Source of the DNA: UBA4744 sp963707435
GTDB lineage: Bacteria; Actinomycetota; Acidimicrobiia; Spongiisociales; UBA4744
Reading direction: 5' to 3'
DNA length: 64,000 bases
Assembly (NCBI GenBank): GCA_963707435.1
Contig: CAVPPF010000006.1
Coordinates: 310,001 to 374,000 of the forward strand
Every line of letters begins with the position of its first letter. Position 1 is the stretch's first letter. A model generated the notes under the pieces. The model was not told where the DNA came from, searched no databases, and was given only the letters and a program-made list of their open reading frames with translations. Of this stretch, positions 27,938-36,785 are shown piece by piece. A program made the position numbers and the translations under genes.

Positions 27938-27961
27938 CCCCCTCCCGCCGGCGGGAGGGGG
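27938..27961 (-). terminator. 24-nt GC hairpin after the cyclase gene
   Basis: Perfect inverted repeat (12-bp arms, CCCCCTCCCGCC and its complement) about 15 bp past the stop of the minus-strand cyclase gene. No U-tract follows, so termination would be of the non-canonical actinobacterial kind. Confidence 0.5.
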
Positions 27962-27976
27962 AGAAGAGACGACCGC

Positions 27977-28804
27977 TCAGGCTCCGGCCGGTTGCCAGTC
28001 GACCTCGTAGAGAGGGACGGGGTCGGGGAATCCTTTCAGTCCGATCGACCCCTGGTCGACGAACCGGATGTCCTTGCCGATGGCCAGGTCCCGGACCGTG
28101 CCGGCTACGAGCGTTTGGCCACCGCGGGCGTGGGCGCAGATCCGGGCGGCAAGGTTGACGGACGCCCCGAAGAGGTCGCGGCTGTCCTCGACCGGTTCGC
28201 CTGCACTGAGCCCGATCTTGATGGCGAGTTTCGGTCCGGCATGGGACGCTGCGGCACTTCTCTGCTGGATGGCGATCGTGGCTTCTACCGCTTTCGTGAC
28301 CGAAACGAAACTGGCGAAGAGACCGTCGCCGGTGTGCTTGACTTCGTTGCCGCGGTTTTGGTGGAGCGCATCACGAACAATCTCGTTGTGGCGCCGCACC
28401 AGATCAACGGCGACCTCGTCACCGTGGCTGGTGCTGATGTCGGTGGATCCTTCGATGTCGGTGAACATGATGGCCCGCAGCGCCGTGTCGGGTTTGCCTT
28501 CGACCACGACCCGGTCGTTTGCGTCGTTGGCGATGTTCCCCATGAACTGGGCCATGGTGGGGGCCGCAACCTCGATGATCTCGTGCGGCATGAGGCCGTG
28601 GGCTGCCTTGTGGCATGCGACCAGCGATGCGACGTCGGGCGATTCGGCCAGGCAGAAGGCCTTCCCTTGCGGATCCGAGAACCAGTAGCTCAGGAATCGC
28701 ACGCCGAACTCGCCCTGAACCTCGAGGTCGTGGCGATGGGCTTCCGCCACGTCGTCGGGCGTGGCGTCGCCCAGCCCGGGGTGGACGTCCATATAGAGAG
28801 GCAT
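27977..28804 (-). CDS. DUF4242 domain fused to class III adenylate/guanylate cyclase
   Basis: 275 residues. Residues 1 to about 90 (MPLYMDVHPG, FLSYWFSDPQGKAFCLAES, CHKAAHGLMPHEIIEV) look like the DUF4242/SCO4226 nickel-binding family. Residues 105-265 form a class III cyclase domain: metal Asp in IMFTDIEGST and in KHTGDGLFASF, and transition-state Asn/Arg in GASVNLAARI. No membrane segment, so cytoplasmic. The substrate-selecting residues were not resolved, so cAMP versus cGMP is open. A sensor-cyclase fusion whose output responds to a metal or small ligand is plausible. Confidence 0.85.
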   Translation of the reverse strand: MPLYMDVHPGLGDATPDDVAEAHRHDLEVQGEFGVRFLSYWFSDPQGKAFCLAESPDVASLVACHKAAHGLMPHEIIEVAAPTMAQFMGNIANDANDRVVVEGKPDTALRAIMFTDIEGSTDISTSHGDEVAVDLVRRHNEIVRDALHQNRGNEVKHTGDGLFASFVSVTKAVEATIAIQQRSAAASHAGPKLAIKIGLSAGEPVEDSRDLFGASVNLAARICAHARGGQTLVAGTVRDLAIGKDIRFVDQGSIGLKGFPDPVPLYEVDWQPAGA

Positions 28805-29005
28805 GGAAGAAGCCTAGGGGGTATGGGTGGACTGAGCGGGGTGGATTGACGTTGATGGGTCGGACATCTCGAGGCCTTGCTCGGGCCGTTCGGGATGCCT
28901 GCTACCCCGAGCTTGTGCGTTTGTGTAGTCTCGGCAGTTCGGTGTCGGCGGCCCCTCCGGGTTTGAGCGCCGGGAGACGGAACCGTCCGAACGAAGGGAG
29001 GATGC

Positions 29006-29560
29006 ATGAAACGGCGAGCATGGGCACGGTTGGTGCCACTGATGGCGTTTATGTTGGTTTTCGCGGCCTGTACCGGTGGCGACGACACTCCGTCGGCCGG
29101 GGACACGACGACGACCGCGGCCGGCAGCGAACCGGCCGCTACTCCACCCAATCCCGGCAGCGCCACGCTGACCGTCGGCGACGAGACCTGGACGTTCGAC
29201 AACTACTACTGCCGGCAGGGCCCCGAGGAGACCGGCAACGAGCGGGTCTCGTTTTCGTCGGGGGCTTTCGGTACCTATGAGGGCAAGCGCACCCAGCTGG
29301 ACGCTTCGATTCAAGACACCGACAAACAAGGCCGGTACGAGGGGGAGGGCACCATCCAGAGCGTGACCTTCAACGACATAGAAGACTTCGAGAACCCCAG
29401 CGTGGATTTGGCCGCCGAGTCGGGTTTCCTGGGCGCTCCCGAGTTCGTCATCGAGATCACCGGAGACAAGGTGAGGATCGAAGCATCCTTCGATGACCGC
29501 ACGACGGATGAGATCGAGTCGATTCCGGGGACGCTCGAAGCTCTCTGCGGGGCCGGGTAG
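29006..29560 (+). CDS. Small lipoprotein
   Basis: 184 residues with signal MKRRAWARLVPLMAFMLVF and lipobox FAAC, then a short Thr/Gly/Pro linker. The mature part starts with ATLTVGDETWTFDNYYC and contains two Cys (YYC and LEALC) that could pair. The overall plan resembles mycobacterial LpqH-type surface lipoproteins, but the match is weak and function unknown. AGGGAGGA lies directly upstream of the ATG. Confidence 0.75.
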   Translation: MKRRAWARLVPLMAFMLVFAACTGGDDTPSAGDTTTTAAGSEPAATPPNPGSATLTVGDETWTFDNYYCRQGPEETGNERVSFSSGAFGTYEGKRTQLDASIQDTDKQGRYEGEGTIQSVTFNDIEDFENPSVDLAAESGFLGAPEFVIEITGDKVRIEASFDDRTTDEIESIPGTLEALCGAG

Positions 29561-29667
29561 CGAACCCGGGGCGACCGTGATCGAGGTCGTTAGGCTGGCA
29601 CCGTGTTTCGAACCGATACGGCGCTGTCGGACGATAGAACCCGGGTAACCACTGCGGGCCGGATCCT

Positions 29668-31270
29668 GTGAGCGAAGGCCGGCCCGACCGCCCCTGGAGT
29701 CACGACATCCCCGACGGACCGTGGGACTACATAGTCATCGGAACCGGTATCGGCGGCATGGCAGCGGCGGCGATGCTGTCCAAACTGGGTCGGCGGGTGC
29801 TGGTCCTCGAGCAGCACAACATCCCGGGCGGGTTCACCCAGATGTTCAAACGACCCGGGTATCGCTGGGACGTCGGGAGTCCACATCGTCGGCGAGATGT
29901 CCTCGATGAGCTACCCGGGCCGGCTGCTCACCGCGCTCACCGACGGCCGCCTTCTTTGGGAACCGGTCGGCGAGGTCTACGACGAGTTCAACTTTCCCGA
30001 CGGTTTCACCATCCAGCTGCCCGACACGCCGGAGAAGTTCCGGAAAACGCTGATCGATTACTTCCCGGCCGAGCGGGCCGCCATCGACGAGTACCTGGCC
30101 CTGACTCGCACGGCCGCCCGGGCGGCCGCCAAGTATCTGCAGGTGCGGGCCATGCCCCGCCTGCTCGCCCCGGGCGGGCGCAAGAAAGCGACTGAAGCCG
30201 CAGGCGAATACATCCATGCCACGACCGCCGAGGTACTGGCCTCACTGACCGACGATCACCGACTGCGGGCGGTTCTGTCGGCCCAGTGGGGCTATTACGG
30301 TGCCACCCCGGCCCGCTCGTCGTTCGCCATGCATGCCCTGATGGTGCGCCACTTCCTGCACGGGGCGTACTACCCGGTCGGTGGTGCGTCGAGTATCGCC
30401 CGGGAGATGCTCACCACCGTGGCGGAGGCGGGCGGGTGGACGGCGGTGCGGCGCAGCGTCGATGAGATCGTGGTTCGGAACGGCAGCGTCGCCGGGGTGC
30501 GGCTGTCGGACGGTTCGGAGATCGCCGCCAGGCGGGTGATCAGCGCCGCCGGAGCCATCCCCACCTCCGACCTGCTCGAAGATGGCCTGCCGGGTCCCGG
30601 CGAGCCGTACCGGGAGGCGGGTCCGGCCCACGTCAGCGTCTACCTGGGGTTCAAGGGCGACACCGCCGCCCATGGCGGCGAGCGCTACTGCCAGTGGTAC
30701 TTCGACACGTGGGACATGGAGATGGACACCTGGGACGTGCATCCCGACCGACCGATCGAACCTGCCCCGGTGCTCTTCTGCAGTTTCCCGTCCCTCAAAG
30801 ACCCGAACCACGATCCCGGACCGGAGCAGCGGAACACGGGTGAGGTGATCACGTTCGTCCCATGGGATTCGTTCGCGCAGTGGTCGGGGACAAAGTGGAA
30901 GAAGCGCGGCGCCTCCTACGACAGTTTCAAGGAGTCGCTCACCTCGACCTTGCTCGACCAGTACCTGGAGCACTACCCGGGACTGGCCGCGATGGTCGAT
31001 CACGTCGAGATGTCCACGCCGCTGTCGACCAACCACTTCGCCGCCTCGCCCCGCGGTTCGATCTACGGGTTGGGCACCACCCCCGACCGGTTCGACGATC
31101 AGTCCGTTCTTCCGCGCACCGGTATCAAAGGCCTCTACCTGGGGGGAGCAGACGTTTCGGCGCCCGGCATCGCCGGAGCTCTCGGCGGCGGGGTTCTCGC
31201 AGCAGCAGCGGCCGAGCCGGTCCGGGGAGCACGCTTCCTGCAGCCGATCATGAGGCGACCGCCGGGCTGA
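29668..31270 (+). pseudogene. FAD-dependent RetSat/CrtI-like oxidoreductase (frameshifted)
   Basis: Phytoene-desaturase/retinol-saturase family, 533 residues after correction. The FAD dinucleotide motif IGTGIGGMAAAAMLSKLG and EQHNIPGGFTQMF lie in the first frame; at GGG 29875-29877 one extra G breaks it. Removing it gives RWDVGVHIVGEMSSM and continues to the C-terminal FAD segment GLYLGGADVSAPGIAGALGG. GTG start; no clear ribosome site. The family acts on isoprenoid, carotenoid or polyunsaturated lipid substrates. Its 3' end overlaps the convergent MFS gene by 23 bp. Could be intact in the organism if the extra G is an assembly error. Confidence 0.85.
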
Positions 31271-32399
31271 CGCTGGAGTCAAGGCGCTCCAGGGCGACCC
31301 AAACCAGTAGGGCAACGGCGAGCAGCACCGGCGGGACGGTAGCCAGGCCGTAGCGGTCGACGAAGAGTCCGACCAAGCCGGGAACGATCGCGAAACCGAC
31401 ATTGGCAGCGGCGATCTCGTAGCCGACAACGGTCGCGGCGAGGGAAGGGCCGAAGCGTTGCGCCGTCAAGAGCATCTGCAGCGGAAAGATCGGCCCGTGG
31501 GCGAAGCCGGCGAACACCAGGGCGACGACGCCCGTCCCCATCGTCGGTGACCACCAGAATGCGCCCACCCCCACCACCGTGGCAATCGCCGCCCAGCGCG
31601 ACAGTCGGGCCGGATCAACGCGGTTGCCGGCTGCTCCCATGAGCAGGCGCGAGGCGGTGAAACCAATCGAGTACGCGGTGACGATGAGGCCCCCGGCGGT
31701 GTCGCTGAACCCGCGCGCTTCGGTGAGGTACGTGAAGGTCCAGGTCCCGAGCCCGGAGGCGACTCCGGCGTACAGGAAGAACAAAGCCACCGACCAACCA
31801 AGTGTCTGTGACCTGCCCGGAGCCGTTCGGGCCGGTTCCGGGTCCGCGGACACTTCGAGTGAACGGGCAAAAGCCCGGAGACCGATTGCATAGGCAGCCT
31901 GCCCGATGGCGAGCACCGCGAACGCAATCCGCCACGTGAGGCCCAGGTAGAGGAGCATGGTGACGAGCAGCGGCCCGAGGAAGGCGCCGATGCCGAAGGC
32001 TCCGTGGAGAAACCCCATGGCTCGCGAGCCGTGCCGCACGGCGACGTAGGTGTTCGTCGCGGCGTCGATCTGACCGCCGACCGCCCCCAGTACGAGGGTG
32101 GCCAGCAGGAACAAGATCCAGGCGGGAGCGGCGGCCAGAACGGTCAGTGCTCCGGCCGCGGTCAACGCTGCCCACATGAGCAGCGAACCGATGCTCAATC
32201 GTGCGGCCATCCTCCCGCTGAGCAGCGAGGCCACGGTGTACCCGGCACCGTAGGCGAGCGTGACGTAACCGAGCTCGCCGGTCGAGCGACCAAACTCGTC
32301 GGCCAGCGACGGCCAGACCACGCCAAACGAACTCGTGCCCATCCCGAGCAGCACGAAACCGTATGCGCAGACAACCAGGATCCGGAAGCGCTGGGTCAC
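31248..32399 (-). CDS. MFS transporter
   Basis: 383 residues, about 12 hydrophobic helices in two sets of six, the first starting ILVVCAYGFVLLGMGTSSFG. The loop between helices 2 and 3 (SGRMAARLSIGSL) follows the MFS loop pattern. A central hydrophilic linker (SLEVSADPEPARTAPGRSQ) separates the halves. GTG start. Substrate cannot be inferred; its partner in position is the RetSat-like gene, which converges on it, and a divergent SDR. Confidence 0.88.
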   Translation of the reverse strand: MTQRFRILVVCAYGFVLLGMGTSSFGVVWPSLADEFGRSTGELGYVTLAYGAGYTVASLLSGRMAARLSIGSLLMWAALTAAGALTVLAAAPAWILFLLATLVLGAVGGQIDAATNTYVAVRHGSRAMGFLHGAFGIGAFLGPLLVTMLLYLGLTWRIAFAVLAIGQAAYAIGLRAFARSLEVSADPEPARTAPGRSQTLGWSVALFFLYAGVASGLGTWTFTYLTEARGFSDTAGGLIVTAYSIGFTASRLLMGAAGNRVDPARLSRWAAIATVVGVGAFWWSPTMGTGVVALVFAGFAHGPIFPLQMLLTAQRFGPSLAATVVGYEIAAANVGFAIVPGLVGLFVDRYGLATVPPVLLAVALLVWVALERLDSSVSPAVAS

Positions 32400-32468
32400 A
32401 GGGCCAGGCTAGATCCGGCCCGGCCGGGCCCGGTTCTTCCTCGCAGAGTTTCTGCTAGAACGAGCACG

Positions 32469-33275
32469 ATGACGAGCGACCTCTCCAACCGAGTCGTGCT
32501 GATCACGGGGGCTTCGGGCATTGCCGCGGCCGGGGCCAGGCTCTTTGCCGCACAGGGAGCCTCGGTGTTCGTCGTTTCCCGGACCGAGGAGAAGTGTGTC
32601 CGGTTGGTCGACGAGATCGTCGCCGCCGGCGGGACCGGTGGTTGGGCTCGAGCCGACTTGACCCTGGAGGATGAGTCCGACCGGGCCACCCGGCTGTGTC
32701 TCGACCGATTTGGTCGCATCGACGGGTTGTTCGCGGTCGCCGGTGGCAGCGGGCGGCGCTTTGGTGATGGCCCCCTGCACGAGATGGAACTGGGTGGATG
32801 GGAGGCCACCCTCCGGCTCAACGGCCATCCCGCTTTCCTCGCCGTACGAAACGCCGTGCGGGCGATGCGGTCCCAGGAGCCGGACGCCAACGGCATTCGA
32901 GGTTCGATCGTCCTGGTCACCAGCGTCCTCGCCGAGCATCCGGCCCCCGGGCATTTCGCCACCCACGCCTACGCCGCGATCAAAGGGGCCGAGAACTCGT
33001 TCACCAAAGCCCTGGCCGCCTACTACGCCCCCGAGGGGATCCGGGTCAATGCCATCGCGTCGGGACTGGTCAGGACTCCGATGGCCGAGCGCGCCGCGGG
33101 AGACCCGGAGATTTCGGCCTACGCGACCCGCAAACAACCTCTCGCCGGTGGCCTCCTCGACGCTGAAGACATCGCGGCAGCGGGCGCCTATCTTCTCGGC
33201 GACGGCTCCAAGCGTGTGACCGGCCAGGTGCTTGCCGTCGACGGTGGTTGGAGTGTCACCGAGTCGTCACCGTGA
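32469..33275 (+). CDS. Short-chain dehydrogenase/reductase, unusual Gly motif
   Basis: SDR of 268 residues. The cofactor loop reads TGASGIAAAGA instead of TGxxxGxG, so the final Gly of the motif is replaced. The catalytic Ser (VLVTSVLAEH) and YAAIK are present and the C-terminus VTGQVLAVDGGWSV is normal. ATG 32469 is used, since upstream in-frame sequence overlaps the MFS gene. The segment AVAGGSG replaces NNAG. Substrate unknown. Confidence 0.82.
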   Translation: MTSDLSNRVVLITGASGIAAAGARLFAAQGASVFVVSRTEEKCVRLVDEIVAAGGTGGWARADLTLEDESDRATRLCLDRFGRIDGLFAVAGGSGRRFGDGPLHEMELGGWEATLRLNGHPAFLAVRNAVRAMRSQEPDANGIRGSIVLVTSVLAEHPAPGHFATHAYAAIKGAENSFTKALAAYYAPEGIRVNAIASGLVRTPMAERAAGDPEISAYATRKQPLAGGLLDAEDIAAAGAYLLGDGSKRVTGQVLAVDGGWSVTESSP

Positions 33276-33404
33276 ATCGGGCCCGGCTGCGGGAACGGTG
33301 GCGGTCGGGCTGGGCGGGCGGCTCACCGGCCACTCCGATCCCGGGGTGATCGCAGAGCGAGCCGCGTTGGGCATCCAGGCCTGCCGACCCTGAACCCACC
33401 GGGC

Positions 33405-33414
33405 TGTATAGACA
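33405..33414 (+). promoter_or_regulatory. Predicted GntR/HutC operator upstream of the aldolase
   Basis: TGTATAGACA, matching the HutC-type consensus GT-N-TA-N-AC, 29 bp before the aldolase start. The flanking bases AATTGAG are similar to those at the other two copies (35815 and 47793). Confidence 0.75.
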
Positions 33415-33443
33415 ATTGAGACCTCGCGTGGGAAAATCTTCGC

Positions 33444-34148
33444 ATGCAACCCATATCGCTCACCGTCGCAGACGTCTCCTACGAACAGCTCGCCGCGATG
33501 ATCGACCATTCGCTGCTCAAGCCGGAACTCACCCTCGATGAGGTGATCGCCGGGTGCGACCTGGCCGACCGGTACGGCGTCGTGTCCGTGTGCGTGCGAC
33601 CCGCCGATGTCACGATGTGCGCGGAGCGGTTGGCAGGCTCGGCGGTCGCGGTTGGCACCGTCGTCGGTTTCCCGCACGGCGTCAACGCCACCGCCACGAA
33701 GGTGTTCGAAGCTACCCGGGCGATAGCCGACGGTGCCGTCGAACTCGACATGGTGCTCAACATCGGCTGGCTCCGATCGGGGGAGTACGCGCGGGTGGAG
33801 GCGGACATCCGGGCCGTGGTCGACGCGGCGGATGGGCAAGCGCTGGTCAAAGTGATCTTCGAAAACGCCTACCTCGACAAGGCCCAGAAGATCGCCGCCT
33901 GTGAGGCAACGGAAGCCGCCGGAGCCGACTACGTCAAGACGTCAACGGGCTACGCCGCCACCGGTGCCACGCTCGACGACCTTCGCTTGATGCGGGCCAC
34001 GGTTTCACCAGCCGTCAAGGTCAAAGCAGCCCACGGTGTCCGCACACTCGATGATCTGCTGGCGGTGCGGGAGGTCGGTGCCGAGCGCATCGGAGCAACG
34101 CAGACGGCGGCCATACTCGACGACTACCGGGCCCGGACGTCGAGCTGA
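33444..34148 (+). CDS. deoC: Deoxyribose-phosphate aldolase-like protein
   Basis: 234-residue class I aldolase of the DeoC family. The Schiff-base Lys is in DYVKTSTGYA and the second essential Lys in VKVKAAHG; LVKVIFENAYL and VVGFPHG are further family blocks. It cleaves 2-deoxyribose 5-phosphate to glyceraldehyde 3-phosphate and acetaldehyde in standard cases; in this sugar island a different deoxy or keto sugar phosphate is possible. The 3' end overlaps the convergent kinase gene by 25 bp. An operator-like site 29 bp upstream links it to the local GntR regulator. Confidence 0.92.
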   Translation: MQPISLTVADVSYEQLAAMIDHSLLKPELTLDEVIAGCDLADRYGVVSVCVRPADVTMCAERLAGSAVAVGTVVGFPHGVNATATKVFEATRAIADGAVELDMVLNIGWLRSGEYARVEADIRAVVDAADGQALVKVIFENAYLDKAQKIAACEATEAAGADYVKTSTGYAATGATLDDLRLMRATVSPAVKVKAAHGVRTLDDLLAVREVGAERIGATQTAAILDDYRARTSS

Positions 34149-35047
34149 GCGCGACCGGCCAGGGCTGCACCGATAGCGCCGGCCCAGTTGCCCAGCTCGG
34201 CCGCGACCACGCCGACGCTTTCGGCCGGCGCCAGCACCAGGTGCGCGCCGAGAGCCTTGCGAATTGGCTCCAACACCAGGTCGCCGGCGGCGATGATCCC
34301 GCCTCCGATGACGATGCATGACGGTCCCAGAACCGTGACCACGTTGGCGAGGCCGATGCCGATGTAGCCGGCAACGGTGTCGATGGCCGCCAGGCACGCT
34401 TCGTCCCCGTCGGCGGCCTGTGCGTAGACCGATGCAGCATCCGGCAGCCCCACCAGCGCAGCGAGAGCATCGGCTTTGGCGAGGGCCTCGACACAGCCGC
34501 GGTTCCCGCAACCGCAGAGCGGCCCTCCCGGCATGACGATCTGATGGGCGATCTCTCCGGCCGTTCCAAATGCGCCTAGATGAATCTGCCCGTCGATCAT
34601 GATGCCGCCGCCGATCCCGGTGCCGAGGGTGAGCCCTACCAGCGTCCGATGTCCGCGACCGGCGCCGATCGTTCCTTCCGCCAGAACGAAGGCCCGGGCG
34701 TCGTTGATCAGCGTGGTCGGAACCCCGAGGGCGGCGCCCACCGGGTCGCGTAGCGGATGGCCGGCCCAAGGGCCGGGAAGATTCGGGAAGAGCACGATGC
34801 GCCCTGTATCGGCCTCGAAAATGCCGGGGACTCCGAGGCCGGCTGCGGTGACCGGCCCGAACTCGTCGATCGTTGCTCTCCCCACCTCGATCAAGCGGTC
34901 GGTGACGGCGTCGGGACCTCGTTGGGCGAAGGTTTTGTGCAGGACGGTCGAAACCACCCGGGGCTCCGAAGACCCGGAGATCTCCACAATCGCAGCTTTG
35001 ATGTTCGTCCCGCCGAGATCGAGCCCCAGGTAGCGTTCACCGGTCAC
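34124..35047 (-). CDS. ROK-family sugar kinase
   Basis: 307 residues. ATP-binding LGLDLGGTNIKAAIVE at the N-terminus, catalytic Asp in LINDARAFVLAE, and the ROK zinc motif CGCGNRGCVEAL (about residue 160). ROK members phosphorylate glucose, GlcNAc or ManNAc; nearby NagA and NagB point to an amino sugar, but this is inference. GTG start overlapping the GntR stop (GTGA), so regulator and kinase form one operon. Confidence 0.92.
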   Translation of the reverse strand: MTGERYLGLDLGGTNIKAAIVEISGSSEPRVVSTVLHKTFAQRGPDAVTDRLIEVGRATIDEFGPVTAAGLGVPGIFEADTGRIVLFPNLPGPWAGHPLRDPVGAALGVPTTLINDARAFVLAEGTIGAGRGHRTLVGLTLGTGIGGGIMIDGQIHLGAFGTAGEIAHQIVMPGGPLCGCGNRGCVEALAKADALAALVGLPDAASVYAQAADGDEACLAAIDTVAGYIGIGLANVVTVLGPSCIVIGGGIIAAGDLVLEPIRKALGAHLVLAPAESVGVVAAELGNWAGAIGAALAGRAQLDVRAR

Positions 35048-35763
35048 TCGCGGACACTCCCTTCCCCGAGGAGCACGGCTGTGAACACGTACCGTTCGGC
35101 GGCATAGAACGTGGATGTGTGCTCGAGCGGCGTCCCGTGCTGGTCGTAGATGGTCCGAATCTCGGTCAAAACGACTCCGGCCGCCGAGAGCTCGAGAAGT
35201 TCCCGTTCCCGTTTGGTAGCCGATCGGGCGCCGACTTCGGCCAGCGCCCGGGTAGGAACCCGGCCGGACCGCTCGAAAGCGTCGTGCAAGGACCCCGAGG
35301 TGAGGTCTTCGTCGAGGATTGCCGAGTCGGCGCCGGGCATCACGACTCGTTCGATCGCCATCGGGATACCATCGGCCAGCCGAAGTCGTTCGAGCACGAT
35401 CGCCGGCGACTCAACGTCCACTCCAAGTGCGGCGGCGTCCTCGGCCGTCAGGGTCACCGGACCGGCCCGCAGCACGCGGGAAGAAGGAACCATCCCCCTC
35501 TGCCGGGTGCTCGCCGAGAAGGACAACGGCGAACCGAGCGCCCGCGGGATCCGGGGGCCGCTGACATAGGTACCCGATCCGGGAATGCGCTCCAGCAGGT
35601 GCTCGTTGGCGAGCATCGCCACTGCCTGGCGGGCCGTCATGCGACTGACCCCGAAACGCTCACAGAGCTCGGCCTCGGAAGGGAGGCGTTCGCCGGCCTT
35701 CGCCTGCCCGACCAGGTCCCGCAGGTAGTTTGCAATCTCGAGGTAGCGGGGGGTTGAACTCAC
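35044..35763 (-). CDS. GntR/HutC-family transcriptional regulator
   Basis: 239 residues: N-terminal winged helix (RLPSEAELCERFGVSRMTARQAVAML) and a C-terminal UTRA effector domain (from about residue 80; PAIVLERLRLADGIPMAIER). GTG 35763 is preferred because GAGGG lies 8 nt before it; ATG 35781 has AAGGAG directly against it. UTRA regulators such as NagR/DasR bind sugar phosphates, for example GlcNAc-6-P or GlcN-6-P. Three copies of a matching operator lie in the surrounding island, one in its own divergent promoter. Likely represses the island until the inducer binds. Confidence 0.93.
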   Translation of the reverse strand: MSSTPRYLEIANYLRDLVGQAKAGERLPSEAELCERFGVSRMTARQAVAMLANEHLLERIPGSGTYVSGPRIPRALGSPLSFSASTRQRGMVPSSRVLRAGPVTLTAEDAAALGVDVESPAIVLERLRLADGIPMAIERVVMPGADSAILDEDLTSGSLHDAFERSGRVPTRALAEVGARSATKRERELLELSAAGVVLTEIRTIYDQHGTPLEHTSTFYAAERYVFTAVLLGEGSVRE

Positions 35764-35814
35764 GTCGTGATCCCTCTGCATCTCCTTGACGCCTGCTGCA
35801 GCTCATCTCTAAGC

Positions 35815-35824
35815 TGTCTATACA
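35815..35824. promoter_or_regulatory. Predicted GntR/HutC operator in the divergent promoter
   Basis: TGTCTATACA, the reverse complement of the TGTATAGACA motif, between the regulator and the SIS gene. TACATT overlapping its right side may be the -10 for the rightward operon, so binding would block both directions. Confidence 0.78.
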
Positions 35825-35856
35825 TTTACTCATTCGAGGGCAGGAAGCAAGCTTAG

Positions 35857-36702
35857 ATGCTCGAATCCGGCGACCAGCCTCGGGATGTTCGAGGGCAGTG
35901 GATCAAGGCCGCGTCCCGGATTCTTGATCACCTGGCCAGAACTCAGCTCGATCAGATCTCGGAGGCAGCGCGCATCTGTGCCGATGCGATCGGGTCCGGT
36001 GGGCTGGTTCATCTGTTCGGCACCGGACACTCCCGCATCCCGGTCGAGGAAATGTTCCCCCGATACGGCTCGTACCCGGGGTTCAACCCGATCGTCGAGC
36101 TTTCGATGACGTTCCACACGCAGGTCACCGGGGCCAACGGCCAGCGCCAGGCGATGTTCATCGAAAGGGTGGAGGGGCTGGCCGATCAGATCCTCGCCAA
36201 CTTCTCGTTCGGTGACCGGGACGCAATGATGATCTTCAGCTCGAGCGGCGCCAGCGCCGTTCCGATCGAGATGGCCATGGGCGCCCGCGAGCGCGGCCTC
36301 CCGGTGATTGCCGTCACATCGGTCGCCCACTCCGCCGCCGGCAAGAGCGGGCACTCCTCCGGCACCCGGCTGATGGATCATGCCGACCTCGTCGTCGATC
36401 TGGGCTCGCCCCCGGGAGACTCGCTGATCGAGATCGATGGACCGGAAACCAGGGTGGGCCCCGGGTCGACGGTCGCCAGTATCGCCGTCGTCAATGAGAT
36501 CAAGGTTCAGACCGCCGCGCTCCTCAGCGAGCGTGGTCTACTTCCTCCGGTCCTGACCAGTTCGGTGCTGGTCGGCGAGCAGCGTTCGGGTGAGTTGTTC
36601 GACGCAGCGTACCGGGAGCACTCGCTTCGATTGGCCCGGGTGCTGGCCAAGCCGGAGCCCGGGATCGGGACACGAAGCGAGGGGGCGCGACAAGAGGCTT
36701 AA
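35857..36702 (+). CDS. SIS-domain sugar isomerase-like protein (UPF0309/GmhA-like)
   Basis: 281 residues with one SIS phosphosugar-binding fold: HLFGTGHSRIPVEEMFPRYG, DAMMIFSSSGASAVPIEMA and VIAVTSVAHS. The Ser-rich loop is the phosphosugar site. Related proteins appear in sugar catabolic clusters of actinobacteria and firmicutes and are thought to isomerise or bind sugar phosphates. First gene of a rightward operon carrying a ribose-type importer; operator 33 bp upstream. Not a standard GlmS or phosphoheptose isomerase by length and context. Confidence 0.85.
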   Translation: MLESGDQPRDVRGQWIKAASRILDHLARTQLDQISEAARICADAIGSGGLVHLFGTGHSRIPVEEMFPRYGSYPGFNPIVELSMTFHTQVTGANGQRQAMFIERVEGLADQILANFSFGDRDAMMIFSSSGASAVPIEMAMGARERGLPVIAVTSVAHSAAGKSGHSSGTRLMDHADLVVDLGSPPGDSLIEIDGPETRVGPGSTVASIAVVNEIKVQTAALLSERGLLPPVLTSSVLVGEQRSGELFDAAYREHSLRLARVLAKPEPGIGTRSEGARQEA

Positions 36703-36785
36703 ATGCGGGGAACACAATCTCCGCTCGATCGAGAAGCACGAGAGGGTCCCCGAAGGGGCGACAACCCAAGGAGGAGGAACGGATA

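Noticed and set aside
29668..30195. Separate short NAD/FAD-binding protein
   Set aside because: Only the N-terminal FAD motif of the following RetSat-like gene, split by one extra G.
35857..36702. SIS gene as a GlmS or phosphoheptose isomerase
   Set aside because: No glutaminase domain, one SIS fold only, and sugar-catabolic context; called SIS-domain protein instead.
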